Shown: positions 23,037 to 31,757, counted from the stretch's first letter. The stretch: DNA of 36,263 nucleotides from an uncultured Verrucomicrobiota bacterium (GCA_903847335.1 CAINDI010000025.1:1-36263); one strand, 5' to 3'. Translations and numbers: made by a program. The notes: generated from the letters alone by a model not told the origin.

Positions 23037-25595
23037 ATGAAGTGGTTCTGTGTTTACATGCTCACCGGAGTCCTCTGGATTACCGGAGCACGTGCGGTTA
23101 ATCCCACCACCGATAATCTCATTCAAAGCGAGCGGCAGCAGCAACTCCTCCGCACCAACACCGAAAAAGTCAGCGCCCAACTCCGGTTTCTCATCGAGGA
23201 ATCGCAACGCAACGGGCTTGCCGGCGACGAACTACAAACCCTCCAAGCCATTGCTGCTATTCTCGATCGGCTCACCGATAAAGAAATGCAACAGGTCGTT
23301 GAATTATTGCAAGCCGCCCGCAGTGCGCCGAACGCCGGTGCGATTCAGCGCAATCTTGTGGCGGCGTATTCCAGTCAAAAAAATATTCTCGTGCAGATGC
23401 GACAACTCGTGGGCGAATACCGGCGCCGGCAGGAGTTACAAGAGATTGCGAACCATTTCCTCGCGCTCGCGAGTCGGCAAGGAGCCAATCTGAATCAAGC
23501 CGTCGCCTTTGCGGAATCAATTTCAGCTAATCCATCCAAACGGGATAAAGAAAACCAAGTGGCAGTACTCACGGCGCAAATGACCGAGCAAGAGGCGATT
23601 AGTGCGGAGGTAAAAATCAATCTGGACCGGCTCAGTGACTTTGCCACGCAACCAGCGAATGCGGATGTTGCTGAGCATGTGGCGAAAGCTTTGGAACAGG
23701 TGAAGACCGGTAAACTCCTACCGGCGCTCGAAGGGGCGAGTGCCGGTTTGAAAGAGGAACAAATTTACAATGCCGCGGGCCAAGAAAAAGCGGTGCGCGA
23801 CCAACTCCGGAAGCTGGCTTACATTCTCATTCGGCCGACGGATCCCGCCGACCTCCTCCGGCAGGCCAAGGGCGATTTGGAGAATGCCATTCGGGAAGAG
23901 CGGAAAGTGGCCGAAGACGCCGACACGTTGCGCGGGTTTGTTCCGACTCCCTTTAAACAGCGCCTCGAAGATCAGCAAGCCAATCTGATGGATCGCGTGG
24001 ATTTGATTCGGCAAGACACCGCCAATCTCGCGCCGGCCGCCGCGGCCAAACTTAAAAGCGCCATCGCCGAGATGCAACGGGCGCTCGCCGAACTGCGTTC
24101 GCCAGTTCCGAGTTCGGCCCAAAAAACCGCGCAGACTGCGGCGGATAAACTCGCCGAAGCCCAAGCCGCGCTTCAAGTCGAAGCCGAGCACGCCGCTCCG
24201 CCGCCGGAGGCGGCCAATCCAGTGGCCCAGCTTCAACAAATGGATCAGCAATTAAAAAATCTCATTAATGACCAAGCCAAGCTCATGCAAGCGGGCGCGG
24301 CTGCACCCGATGGCAAAATATTTACCAAGCAAGTCGCGCCACAAGATAAACTCCAACAGGACGCCCAAGATTTACAACGCGCGACGGCTCCGGTGAACCC
24401 AGCGATTGCTCAGGCCATGGGGGATGCAGCGCAACAAATGCAACGCGCCAGCGTGAAGCTCGCCGCCGCTCAGAATGCGAGCGCTCCGCAACAGGCGGCG
24501 CTTGATGCGCTCCAGCAAGCCCGGCAAAAAATGCAGCCGGAATTGGCGAAAGCCGAACAAGCGCAAGCCGCTGAGACCGCCTTGGAAAATCTCCTGGCCC
24601 GCTTGGCTAAAATTATTCTCGACCAACAACGAATCTTACTCGCGACCGGGAAAATTGCCACGGCCCCCGACGTGTTAGCGAACACGCAAGGGCAAGTCGC
24701 GACCGCCACCGGTGCGATGCAACCGGAGGTCACACAACAAAATCCCACCGCCGGCTCCGAGTTGGCCATTGCGAGTCGCAACATGGAGGAGACCAAACAG
24801 GCGTTGCTCGGTCGTCAATCGAGCCAAGCGAAATCAACGGCGCAAACGGCACTCGAAAAGCTTTACCAAGTGAAAACTCTCTTGGAACAACAGCTATCCC
24901 CCAAACCGGAAGATGCCAAAGCCCAAGCCGCCGCGGCGGCGGCGCTCGACCAAGCGCAAAAACAAATTGCTCAGGGACTGGAAGAGCTCGATAAAAAAGA
25001 ACCGGGCGGACAACCCAATCCCGAGGACCCGAATCCTGGTTCCGGCGGAGGTGTGTCCCAAAAATCGGGTGGGACGCCCACTCCTGATCCGGCCAGAGGC
25101 GGAAAGACTCCCGGCGGAATGCAACCCGCGGCTCAAGCGTTACAACAGGCTGCGAATACCGCCGGCGCACTTGCGGCGGCTCCTCAAAATGGACTTCCGA
25201 CCTCAGCGCAAGCCGCAGTGCAAGCGGCCCAACAAGCGGCAGCGCAAGCGGCAGCGCAAGCGGCCAATAACCAGCCGGGACCGGCGGCCACCAGCGCCGC
25301 GGCAGCACAAGCCGCCTTAGCGCAAGCGCAGGCGGCGATGGCGATGGCGGCGGGAATGCAGCCCGGTCAGGGTCAACATCCACCGTCCGCCGGTGATGGG
25401 ACCGGTAATTTTTCGAATCAAAGCGCGGATGGCGCAGTCAAGACAGTGACCGGTCAGAGCGCGTACTTGGGGCTACCGGTGCGCGACCGGCAAGCCATCA
25501 AGCAATCGCAAAGCGAAAAATATCCGGAAGAATACGGTGCGATGATTGAACAATACTTGCGGAATCTCGCGGACCAATCGAGTCAGGGACATTGA
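23037..25595 (+). CDS. exported Ala/Gln-rich coiled-coil protein of about 850 residues, function unknown
   Basis: 852 residues from the ATG at 23037 (a GTG at 23034 is adjacent). A signal peptide (WFCVYMLTGVLWITGARA) is followed by long helical, heptad-like stretches across about 25-640, a Gly/Pro/Ser-rich linker (about 650-700), a low-complexity Ala/Gln region (about 705-790), and a conserved-looking C-terminus (LGLPVRDRQAIKQSQSEKYP, ending in EQYLRNLAD). That tail resembles the end of large DUF4175-like envelope proteins found next to MoxR/VWA gene clusters, where it reads as a short amphipathic module. No enzymatic motif is seen. The stop overlaps the next start, so it works with the prenyltransferase-repeat protein. 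Confidence 0.85.
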   Translation: MKWFCVYMLTGVLWITGARAVNPTTDNLIQSERQQQLLRTNTEKVSAQLRFLIEESQRNGLAGDELQTLQAIAAILDRLTDKEMQQVVELLQAARSAPNAGAIQRNLVAAYSSQKNILVQMRQLVGEYRRRQELQEIANHFLALASRQGANLNQAVAFAESISANPSKRDKENQVAVLTAQMTEQEAISAEVKINLDRLSDFATQPANADVAEHVAKALEQVKTGKLLPALEGASAGLKEEQIYNAAGQEKAVRDQLRKLAYILIRPTDPADLLRQAKGDLENAIREERKVAEDADTLRGFVPTPFKQRLEDQQANLMDRVDLIRQDTANLAPAAAAKLKSAIAEMQRALAELRSPVPSSAQKTAQTAADKLAEAQAALQVEAEHAAPPPEAANPVAQLQQMDQQLKNLINDQAKLMQAGAAAPDGKIFTKQVAPQDKLQQDAQDLQRATAPVNPAIAQAMGDAAQQMQRASVKLAAAQNASAPQQAALDALQQARQKMQPELAKAEQAQAAETALENLLARLAKIILDQQRILLATGKIATAPDVLANTQGQVATATGAMQPEVTQQNPTAGSELAIASRNMEETKQALLGRQSSQAKSTAQTALEKLYQVKTLLEQQLSPKPEDAKAQAAAAAALDQAQKQIAQGLEELDKKEPGGQPNPEDPNPGSGGGVSQKSGGTPTPDPARGGKTPGGMQPAAQALQQAANTAGALAAAPQNGLPTSAQAAVQAAQQAAAQAAAQAANNQPGPAATSAAAAQAALAQAQAAMAMAAGMQPGQGQHPPSAGDGTGNFSNQSADGAVKTVTGQSAYLGLPVRDRQAIKQSQSEKYPEEYGAMIEQYLRNLADQSSQGH
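25233..25264 (+). repeat. 12-base tandem repeat coding for Ala-Ala-Gln
   Basis: The unit CAAGCGGCAGCG occurs twice exactly (25233-25244, 25245-25256) and then for eight more bases. It lies in the low-complexity Ala/Gln stretch of the coiled-coil protein. In-frame unit changes would only alter the length of that stretch. Confidence 0.8.
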
Positions 25596-26599
25596 TGAAT
25601 TGGCTCTGGTTAATTTTAATTTTGGGAATCACCGGACCCACTTGGGCGCAACAAGCCGAGGTGACGGCGGACCGCGAAACGGCGGAGACCATTCGCGGTG
25701 GATTGAAATATCTGGCGTTGCAGCAAAGCCCGAATGGTTCATGGACGGAGCAAAATAAAGAGGCGTGGACGACGGCGATTACCGGCTATGCGTTGCTGGC
25801 ATTTTTGGCGAGCGGCAATTTGCCGAATGAAGGTGAATTCGGCAAAGTGGTGGCCGCCGGTAAGCAATACTTGCTGGACTCGCTGCATACGGACGGAAAA
25901 TTTTCGACCATCAGCCAAGGTGGTCAATATATGTACGGGCATGGCATTGCGACGATTGTACTCGCGGAGTTGTACGGACAAACGAAAGCGGAAACGTTGC
26001 GTCCGAAATTGGAAAAAGCGGTGCAGCTCATTGTCGGGGCGCAAAATTTTGAAGGCGGCTGGCGGTATAGCCCGGTTTCCAAAGATGCGGATATTTCGGT
26101 GACGGTGCTGCAAGCGGTGGCGTTGCGCGCGGCGAAGGAAGCCGGCTTGGATGTGCCGCAAGCAACGTTGGATAATGCGGTGAAATTTATTCACGATTGT
26201 TACGACGAAAAAACGGGCGGATTTTGTTACCGGCCCAAAGGCGGCGCGGGTTTCGCCCGGACGGCAGCTGCGATTTATTCGTTGCAAGTACTCGGCCGGT
26301 ACGACGATCCACAGGTGAAAACCGGTTTCGATTATTTGACGAAGCATGTGAATGAAAAAAATGGCTACATCGCCTATGGCCATTTCTATGCCGGACCGGC
26401 GGCGTATATGATTGGTGGGGAATTGTGGAAAACTTGGTACACCAACTTGCGCGCGGAACTCCTCCGGACGGTCCGCCGACAAGGTGAGATGGCGTATTGG
26501 GAAAAAGAAGGCTCGGATGTCGGGGCGACCTATACCACGGCGGTGTACACGACACTGCTCGCGTTGCCGTTTCATTACGTGCCGCTCTATCAACGGTAA
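25595..26599 (+). CDS. exported prenyltransferase/squalene-oxidase repeat protein
   Basis: 334 residues from the ATG at 25595, whose first base is the last base of the upstream stop. A signal peptide (NWLWLILILGITGPTWAQ) is cleaved near residue 20. The mature part is an alpha/alpha barrel of squalene-cyclase-type repeats: LKYLALQQSPNGSW (about 35-48), QLIVGAQNFEGGWRYSP (about 145-161), and FIHDCYDEKTGGFCYRP (about 195-211), with the QxxxGxW-like spacing typical of the family. Such exported proteins are frequent in Planctomycetota and Verrucomicrobiota; they lack the catalytic Asp motif of terpene cyclases. A protein-binding scaffold role is inferred. Confidence 0.88.
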   Translation: MNWLWLILILGITGPTWAQQAEVTADRETAETIRGGLKYLALQQSPNGSWTEQNKEAWTTAITGYALLAFLASGNLPNEGEFGKVVAAGKQYLLDSLHTDGKFSTISQGGQYMYGHGIATIVLAELYGQTKAETLRPKLEKAVQLIVGAQNFEGGWRYSPVSKDADISVTVLQAVALRAAKEAGLDVPQATLDNAVKFIHDCYDEKTGGFCYRPKGGAGFARTAAAIYSLQVLGRYDDPQVKTGFDYLTKHVNEKNGYIAYGHFYAGPAAYMIGGELWKTWYTNLRAELLRTVRRQGEMAYWEKEGSDVGATYTTAVYTTLLALPFHYVPLYQR

Positions 26600-26602
26600 C
26601 GC

Positions 26603-27337
26603 ATGCGTCGATTCGGGTTTATCGCAATGGGAATTTTCGGGTTGCTGACGCTGGATGTCCAAGCGCGCTCCGGGACCGTTCGCACGCTCGATGGAATCGT
26701 TCACGAAGGCAATGTCATCCTGAGTCCGATTGGCGGTCTGCTGGTCACTCTGGCTGATGGCCGGACGGCGTTAGTGCCGGTCGCGAATATCGCGAATGCA
26801 AAATTTGATTCACCGGCCAATGGGTTCACCAATGCCACCTACCGGTACATTGTTTTTCGCAATGGTTCGGTTCTACCGGCGCGGATTGAACGGGCAACAG
26901 CCGAGGGATTGACTCTCGAAAGTTTCGGCAAAAAACTCACCGTTTCCATTCTGGATGTCGCGGGCATTCTGAATCAACCGGGCAATCCGAATCAAATCCC
27001 GGCGTTCGCCAATGGTCGGCTCGGCGCGCTCTTACGGACTGGCGATTTTATCGACGGCGAATTTTCCGGGGGAGACAATTCGCGAGTTTCCATCAGCACC
27101 ATTCTCTTTGGTCCGCGCCGGTTGGATTGGGATAAGGACTGTAAGGCCGTCATCCTGCGCGCTTTACCGGAAAATGCGAGCCGGTATTATGTCCGGCTCG
27201 CGAACGGCATCACGCTGGCTTCCAAAGCGGCACCGGGAATCGGCGCCGGCGATGGCTTGGTGGTGCTAGATTCGATTCTGGGCGAAAGCCGAGTGCAATT
27301 TAATGAAATTCTTGAAATCCGCACCCCGCCCCGGTAG
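26603..27337 (+). CDS. exported protein of unknown function
   Basis: 244 residues. A signal peptide (FGFIAMGIFGLLTLDVQA) ends near residue 22. The mature part is beta-rich and appears to contain two or three similar units, each with a turn like DGIVHEGNVILSPIGGLLVTL (about 29-49), RNGSVLPARIERATAEGLTL (about 83-103) and ANGITLASKAAPGIGAGDGL (about 200-220), suggesting a repeated small beta barrel that reads like the 'fragment for processing' domains of planctomycetal proteins. I do not recognise the family with certainty. It starts three bases after the prenyltransferase-repeat gene, so it is the third member of that exported set. Confidence 0.75.
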   Translation: MRRFGFIAMGIFGLLTLDVQARSGTVRTLDGIVHEGNVILSPIGGLLVTLADGRTALVPVANIANAKFDSPANGFTNATYRYIVFRNGSVLPARIERATAEGLTLESFGKKLTVSILDVAGILNQPGNPNQIPAFANGRLGALLRTGDFIDGEFSGGDNSRVSISTILFGPRRLDWDKDCKAVILRALPENASRYYVRLANGITLASKAAPGIGAGDGLVVLDSILGESRVQFNEILEIRTPPR

Positions 27338-27404
27338 CCGGAACGTCACCATTCCGTAACAAAACCGCCACCGAGTTGTCACCATTCTCTGGGAAGCTCT
27401 GGGC

Positions 27405-28202
27405 ATGAGCTACCGAACAGTCTGGATTTCGGATTTGCATCTGGGCACGCGCGGTTGTGACGCGGCGGGACTGCTGGAGTTTTTGCGCGTCACGGAATGC
27501 GACAAGTTGTACCTTGTCGGCGACGTGGTGGATTTGTGGCGGTTGCGCCGGGAACATTACTGGCCGCAATCGCATAATGACGTCGTGCAAAAACTGCTCC
27601 GGAAAGCCCGCAAAGGCACGGAAGTGGTTTTCATCCCCGGTAACCACGACGAATTCATCGCAAATTTTTTGGGCATTTTTGGCAATGTCGCGCTGCAACG
27701 CCAAGCGATTCACGAGACAGTCGATGGCCGCCGGTTGCTGGTGATGCACGGACACGAATTTGACGCGGTCACGACGAACGCCAAGTGGTTGGCGCACCTC
27801 GGTGACATCGGCTACACATTTTTGCTCTGGGCAAATCGCCCATTGAATCTGATTCGTAGCCGGCTCGGCTTGCACTATTGGTCGTTCAGCGCGTATGCGA
27901 AAAGCCGGGTGAAAAGCGCGGTGAATTTCATCGGCGATTTTGAAAGTGCCGTCGCGCATTACGCGGCGTTGCATAAGGCCGATGGCATCATCTGCGGTCA
28001 CATTCACACCGCCGCCGTCAAACAGATCGGGCCGGTGCAATATTTTAATACCGGGGATTGGGTCGAAAGCAGCACCGCGCTCGTCGAACATCACGATGGC
28101 CGAATCGAGCTGCTCCGGTGGCGCCAACACCAAGTGGCGCAGTCCGCAAAGCCGGCACTTGCATTCGAGCCACAAGCCGAGTTTGCTGACTCGGCGGTAT
28201 GA
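27405..28202 (+). CDS. LpxH-like metallophosphoesterase (UDP-2,3-diacylglucosamine diphosphatase family)
   Basis: 265 residues with the full calcineurin-like metal-site set: SDLHLG (9-14), GDVVDLW (39-45), GNHDE (about 83), HGHEFD (about 113) and GHIHT (about 200). The spacing and the GDVVDLW motif match LpxH-type enzymes, which cleave UDP-2,3-diacylglucosamine to lipid X in lipid A synthesis. A gram-negative envelope fits. However it heads a seven-gene coupled operon with CHAD, nucleotide-kinase-like and Ppx-HD proteins, so a different phosphodiester or pyrophosphate substrate is possible. It starts 67 bases after the previous gene; no clear promoter was found, and read-through from upstream cannot be excluded. 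Confidence 0.85.
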   Translation: MSYRTVWISDLHLGTRGCDAAGLLEFLRVTECDKLYLVGDVVDLWRLRREHYWPQSHNDVVQKLLRKARKGTEVVFIPGNHDEFIANFLGIFGNVALQRQAIHETVDGRRLLVMHGHEFDAVTTNAKWLAHLGDIGYTFLLWANRPLNLIRSRLGLHYWSFSAYAKSRVKSAVNFIGDFESAVAHYAALHKADGIICGHIHTAAVKQIGPVQYFNTGDWVESSTALVEHHDGRIELLRWRQHQVAQSAKPALAFEPQAEFADSAV

Positions 28203-29086
28203 GCCACACCCCCACATTACCCGCACGGATCGAAGCCCATCTGCAAGCCAAGCTGCACGCGATGTTTGTCCCGGTGCGTTTGGTGAGCACCGGGAATGCC
28301 GAAGCGGTTCACGAGATGCGCGTCGCCTCCCGGCGGCTACGAATCGCGCTCCGGTATTTTTCCGCGCTTTTTCCGGCGAGTGAACTCCGACAAATCCAGC
28401 GGCATCTCCGCCGGACGACGCGAACGCTGGGGGAAGTTCGGTCGCTGGACGTAAATCTGAGAGTGCTCCATAAGGCGGCGAAACATTTACCAACCGGCAC
28501 CATCGCAGCGCAACGGAAGTTGACCGGCGAACTGCTCGTGGCCCGGCAGGAGCGGTTGAGTGAAGGGCGCGAATTGTTGCAGACGTTTGTGACCAGCCGA
28601 TTTGAGGCGCGGATCCGAGCGCTGATTCTCAAGCCGCGCGCGATTGACGAGCACCGGTTGTTGGCCGACGCCCAAGATTTTACCGGCAAACTCCGCCGGC
28701 AGTTGCGGCGGCGGTTGAAGAATTGTCGCGAAGAGGAGGCCGGGGAAGCGGCGTTTCACAAATTACGCGTGAGTGCCAAACGCTACCGGTACTCTCTGGA
28801 AACCAGTATCGCGGTTTTTCGGACGGACGCAGCGGAAGTGGTCCGCGAGATCAAAGCGCTGCAAGACTGTCTCGGCGCGTGGCACGATTTAGATGAGTTG
28901 TTAGGATTCTTGCGGAGCTGCCGGCGGCACTGGACCAAAGCCGACAATCCGCTTGCCGAGCGTTTGACCGGCGTGCTAACGTTTTTTCAAGGTGCGGGCG
29001 AAGCCGCGCTCGCCGATTTACAAAAATTTCTTCGTGACGATCACGATTGGCATAAAAAAATAAAACTCAAACTCCCCCATGACTAA
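28199..29086 (+). CDS. CHAD domain protein
   Basis: 295 residues. The two conserved CHAD helices are plain: VHEMRVASRRLRIALR (about 37-52) and FHKLRVSAKRYRYSLE (about 186-201), each with the paired His and a row of Arg/Lys on one face. CHAD domains are helical bundles that bind inorganic polyphosphate through this basic channel, and in several bacteria they localise to polyphosphate granules. There is no CYTH triphosphatase domain attached. The start overlaps the phosphoesterase stop (ATGA) and its end overlaps the next gene by eight bases. It is the strongest pointer to polyphosphate in this operon. Confidence 0.93.
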   Translation: MSHTPTLPARIEAHLQAKLHAMFVPVRLVSTGNAEAVHEMRVASRRLRIALRYFSALFPASELRQIQRHLRRTTRTLGEVRSLDVNLRVLHKAAKHLPTGTIAAQRKLTGELLVARQERLSEGRELLQTFVTSRFEARIRALILKPRAIDEHRLLADAQDFTGKLRRQLRRRLKNCREEEAGEAAFHKLRVSAKRYRYSLETSIAVFRTDAAEVVREIKALQDCLGAWHDLDELLGFLRSCRRHWTKADNPLAERLTGVLTFFQGAGEAALADLQKFLRDDHDWHKKIKLKLPHD

Positions 29087-29759
29087 AAACTCACCGTACC
29101 CCGGCAAGTTGATTGCGGTCGAAGGCCTCGACGGCTCCGGCAAGTCCACGCAAATCTATCTCTTGAAACGCTGGATGGAAATGCAGGGCTTGAAAGTTTT
29201 TTTCACCGAATGGAATTCCTCCGCGCTCGTGAAAGAGGCGACGCGCAAAGGTAAAAAACGGCAACTGCTGACGCCGACCACTTTTTCGCTGGTGCACTGC
29301 ACGGATTTCGCCGACCGGTTTGAACGGCAGATTTCGCCGTTGCTGCGCGCTGGTTACATCGTGCTGGCGGACCGGTATCAATACACCGCGTTCGCTCGCG
29401 ACAGTGTGCGGGGTTGCGATCCGCGTTGGTTGCGGTCGCTGTACAGTTTTGCGGCGATCCCGGATATCACGTTTTTCTTTGATACGCCGCTGGCGGTTTC
29501 ACTAGAACGAATTCTCAGCGGCCGGCCGCAATTGAAATATTTTGAAGCAGGAATGGATTTGAATCTGGCCGACAACGCGGAAGATAGTTTCCGGATTTTT
29601 CAGGGCAAGATTTACGACGAGTATAAAAAAATGGTGCCGACCGAACATTTCGTGGTGATGAACGGAATGCTGCCGGTGGAAAAACAACAGGCGATGGTGC
29701 GCAAGTACGTCGAACAGAAGATTGACTTACCGGCCTTTCGCTGGCGGGGGAAACGATGA
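29079..29759 (+). CDS. thymidylate-kinase-like P-loop protein, paralogue 1
   Basis: 226 residues. Walker A is intact (EGLDGSGKST, 15-24). The DRY motif of dTMP kinases appears as LADRYQYTAFARD (about 95-107), where true dTMP kinases have DRYxxSxxAYQ, and the TDFADRFE segment (about 74) precedes it. The C-terminal third (LKYFEAGMDLNLADNAEDSF) is longer than in ordinary Tmk. It probably phosphorylates a nucleotide or a related small molecule in the cytoplasm. PPK2 polyphosphate kinases share this P-loop fold, which is relevant given the CHAD neighbour. It is paired with a paralogue that starts within its stop codon. Confidence 0.82.
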   Translation: MTKNSPYPGKLIAVEGLDGSGKSTQIYLLKRWMEMQGLKVFFTEWNSSALVKEATRKGKKRQLLTPTTFSLVHCTDFADRFERQISPLLRAGYIVLADRYQYTAFARDSVRGCDPRWLRSLYSFAAIPDITFFFDTPLAVSLERILSGRPQLKYFEAGMDLNLADNAEDSFRIFQGKIYDEYKKMVPTEHFVVMNGMLPVEKQQAMVRKYVEQKIDLPAFRWRGKR

Positions 29760-30466
29760 GCACGACGCGAAAAAATAACCGCTTTTTCGGCACACCGTTG
29801 CCGGGTTGCGACACGAGCAAGTTGCAGGGCAAATTGATTGTGCTCGAGGGTGCGGACGGTTCCGGACGTTCGACGCAAATCGAAATGCTCAACGCGTGGC
29901 TGGAAAATCTTGGTTTCGCTACGGCAAGTGTCGGCCTCAAGCGGAGCACGCTGGTTGCCGAAGAACTCGAAGCGGCGCAGCAAGGTAATATTCTCAGCCA
30001 TACGACGCGGGGTTTGTTTTATGCAACCGATTTTGCCGACCAGCTCGAAAATCAAATCATCCCGGCGTTGCGGGCGGGATTTGTGGTCATTGCCGACCGG
30101 TATATCTACACTTTGATGGCGCGGGATATTGTGCGTGGTGCGAACCGGGAATGGGTGAAATCGCTCTACTCGATTGCGTTGGTGCCGGACGCGGTCTTTT
30201 ATCTGCGCGTCAGCCCGCAGCAACTCATCGAGCGCAACTTCAAGAAAAACCCGACGCTCAATTACTGGGAAAGCGGTATGGATATCGGCGGATCACGCGA
30301 CATGTTCGATAGTTTCATGAAATATCAGCGCCTGATTCAGGCGGAGTTCCGCACTATGCAAACCGAATACGGTTTCGAAGTCATCAACGGCAACCGCTCG
30401 ACGCGCGCCATTGCCGGCGAGTTGCGGGCCAAAGTGCAAGCGGTTATCGACATGCCGAAACCATGA
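29756..30466 (+). CDS. thymidylate-kinase-like protein, paralogue 2, with Walker A Lys replaced by Arg
   Basis: 236 residues, colinear with paralogue 1: YATDFADQLENQIIPALRAG, ADRYIYTLMARDIVRGANRE and LNYWESGMDIGGSRDMFDSF match the corresponding parts. The P-loop reads EGADGSGRST (31-40): the Lys that normally contacts the beta/gamma phosphates is Arg38 (codon CGT). Such a change usually weakens or abolishes ATP hydrolysis in P-loop kinases, so this copy may be a regulatory or structural partner, possibly in a heterodimer with paralogue 1. Overlaps the previous stop (ATGA) and the next start (ATGA). Confidence 0.82.
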   Translation: MSTTRKNNRFFGTPLPGCDTSKLQGKLIVLEGADGSGRSTQIEMLNAWLENLGFATASVGLKRSTLVAEELEAAQQGNILSHTTRGLFYATDFADQLENQIIPALRAGFVVIADRYIYTLMARDIVRGANREWVKSLYSIALVPDAVFYLRVSPQQLIERNFKKNPTLNYWESGMDIGGSRDMFDSFMKYQRLIQAEFRTMQTEYGFEVINGNRSTRAIAGELRAKVQAVIDMPKP

Positions 30467-30774
30467 AACGCTCTGCTAAATTTGTCCGCACCCAAGCCGA
30501 TCTCGTCGCTAGCTTGCACACGCTCCGGCTCGTGGTCAAAGAAGTGGGGCAAAATTATATTGCCGGTCTGCAAGCCGAAGTCGCGCACCTCGAACAGACC
30601 GTGCAATTACTCCGGAGCGATGATATCATTGACCGGAAGACACTCAATCAACTCGGGACAATGCTGAAATGGATTCACACCCTCGAAGTCAAACCGCAAA
30701 AAGGTCGCCGGCGCGATCTGAAAGAAATCGACCGGCTCGTCGGCAAACTCAGCAGCCTCGTCGACAACTGGTGA
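30463..30774 (+). CDS. small basic helical protein of unknown function
   Basis: 103 residues, almost wholly helical by eye, with a heptad-like stretch AGLQAEVAHLEQTVQLLRSD (about 33-52) suggesting a coiled coil, and a basic segment KPQKGRRRDLKE (about 77-88). No signal, no metal or catalytic motif. I do not recognise the family. Overlapping start and stop with both neighbours (ATGA before, GTGA after) shows it is a real member of the operon. A basic helical protein beside a CHAD protein might also bind an anionic polymer, but that is speculation. Confidence 0.7.
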   Translation: MKRSAKFVRTQADLVASLHTLRLVVKEVGQNYIAGLQAEVAHLEQTVQLLRSDDIIDRKTLNQLGTMLKWIHTLEVKPQKGRRRDLKEIDRLVGKLSSLVDNW

Positions 30775-31757
30775 AACCGCTGCGCCGCGCCGGCAAGCAT
30801 TACCTCGGCGTCGACCTCGGCGGTACGAAAATTCTCGCGGCGGTCTTTGACGACCGCGGCAAATTGCTCTCGCGCGAAAAGAAAGCCACGAAACCGGAAC
30901 TCGGCTTGACCGGTGTGCTGCAGCGCGTCGAAGAATGTATCCACGAAGCGCTCGCTACCGCAGCGCTCCCGCACACTGCGATTACGGCACTCGGCATTGG
31001 CGTGCCCGGTTTGGTAGATACGAAAGGCGAAATTGTGCGCATCGCCGCCAATTTAGGTTGGCACAATGTTCCGCTGGCGCGGTTGCTCAAACGCCGGCTC
31101 GATATTCCGGTGACCGTGGTCAACGACGTGCAAGCCGGCACGCTGGCGGTGGGTGAATACGGCACCGGGCGCGGTCTGAAAAGTTTTGTCTGCATGTTCA
31201 TCGGCACCGGTCTCGGCGGTGGGATTGTGCTGGATGGTCAACTCTATCGCGGCAGCACCGGGATGGCCGGTGAAGTCGGACATATGCCGGTGATTCCGGA
31301 CGGTGGCCCGAAATGCGGTTGCGGCCATCGCGGTTGTCTCGAAGCGGTCGCGAGTCGGAGTGCCATTGTGCGGCGGATTGTTCGGGAAATCGAAGAGGGT
31401 CGCGAATCGGTTGTAACACAACTTTGCGATGACGATTTGACTCGCCTCCGGAGCCGAATTCTTTCGACGGCGTACCGGCAAGGCGATGAACTGGTCCGGG
31501 AAGTGATTCACGAAGTCTGCCATTATACCGGAATCGGCGCGGCGATGTTAATCAACGCGCTCAATCCACAAGCCGTCATTCTCGGCGGTGGTGTAATCGA
31601 GGCACTCGGCGACCGGATGTTGCCGCGCATTACGAGATCGGCTTGGGCGCATGTCATCTCGGCGAGTCCGGACCGGATTCGGATTAAAGACACCGGCCTC
31701 GGCGACGATGCCGGCATTTTGGGTGCGGCACTGGCCGCCCAGCGCAGTCAGCTATGA
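30771..31757 (+). CDS. ROK-family sugar kinase (glucokinase-like)
   Basis: 328 residues from the GTG at 30771, which overlaps the previous stop as GTGA; an ATG at 30669 is in frame but would sit within the small helical gene. Phosphate-1 motif VDLGGTK (14-20), the catalytic region VVNDVQAGTLAVGEYG (about 118-133), phosphate-2 MFIGTGLGGGIV (about 142-153), and the ROK zinc motif CGCGHRGCLE (182-191) are all present, with ILGGGVIEALG near the end. It phosphorylates glucose or a related hexose. ROK includes the ATP- and polyphosphate-dependent glucokinases, so the polyphosphate context is suggestive; the donor cannot be read from sequence here. Confidence 0.9.
   Translation: MKPLRRAGKHYLGVDLGGTKILAAVFDDRGKLLSREKKATKPELGLTGVLQRVEECIHEALATAALPHTAITALGIGVPGLVDTKGEIVRIAANLGWHNVPLARLLKRRLDIPVTVVNDVQAGTLAVGEYGTGRGLKSFVCMFIGTGLGGGIVLDGQLYRGSTGMAGEVGHMPVIPDGGPKCGCGHRGCLEAVASRSAIVRRIVREIEEGRESVVTQLCDDDLTRLRSRILSTAYRQGDELVREVIHEVCHYTGIGAAMLINALNPQAVILGGGVIEALGDRMLPRITRSAWAHVISASPDRIRIKDTGLGDDAGILGAALAAQRSQL

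Noticed and set aside
25201-25340. CRISPR-like or satellite repeats in the Ala/Gln region
   Set aside because: It is coding low complexity with a 12-base unit of fewer than three copies, no spacers.
25739-26704. 321-residue minus-strand open frame over the prenyltransferase-repeat gene
   Set aside because: Antisense shadow; the plus-strand protein has a signal peptide and family repeats.
27300-28493. 397-residue minus-strand open frame over the phosphoesterase gene
   Set aside because: Antisense shadow of a gene with complete metal-binding motifs; its composition is Arg/His-rich as expected for a shadow.
30669-30770. ATG start for the ROK kinase inside the small helical gene
   Set aside because: The extra 34 residues are low-complexity Arg/Gln-rich and the GTG overlapping the previous stop fits the coupling seen at every other junction.
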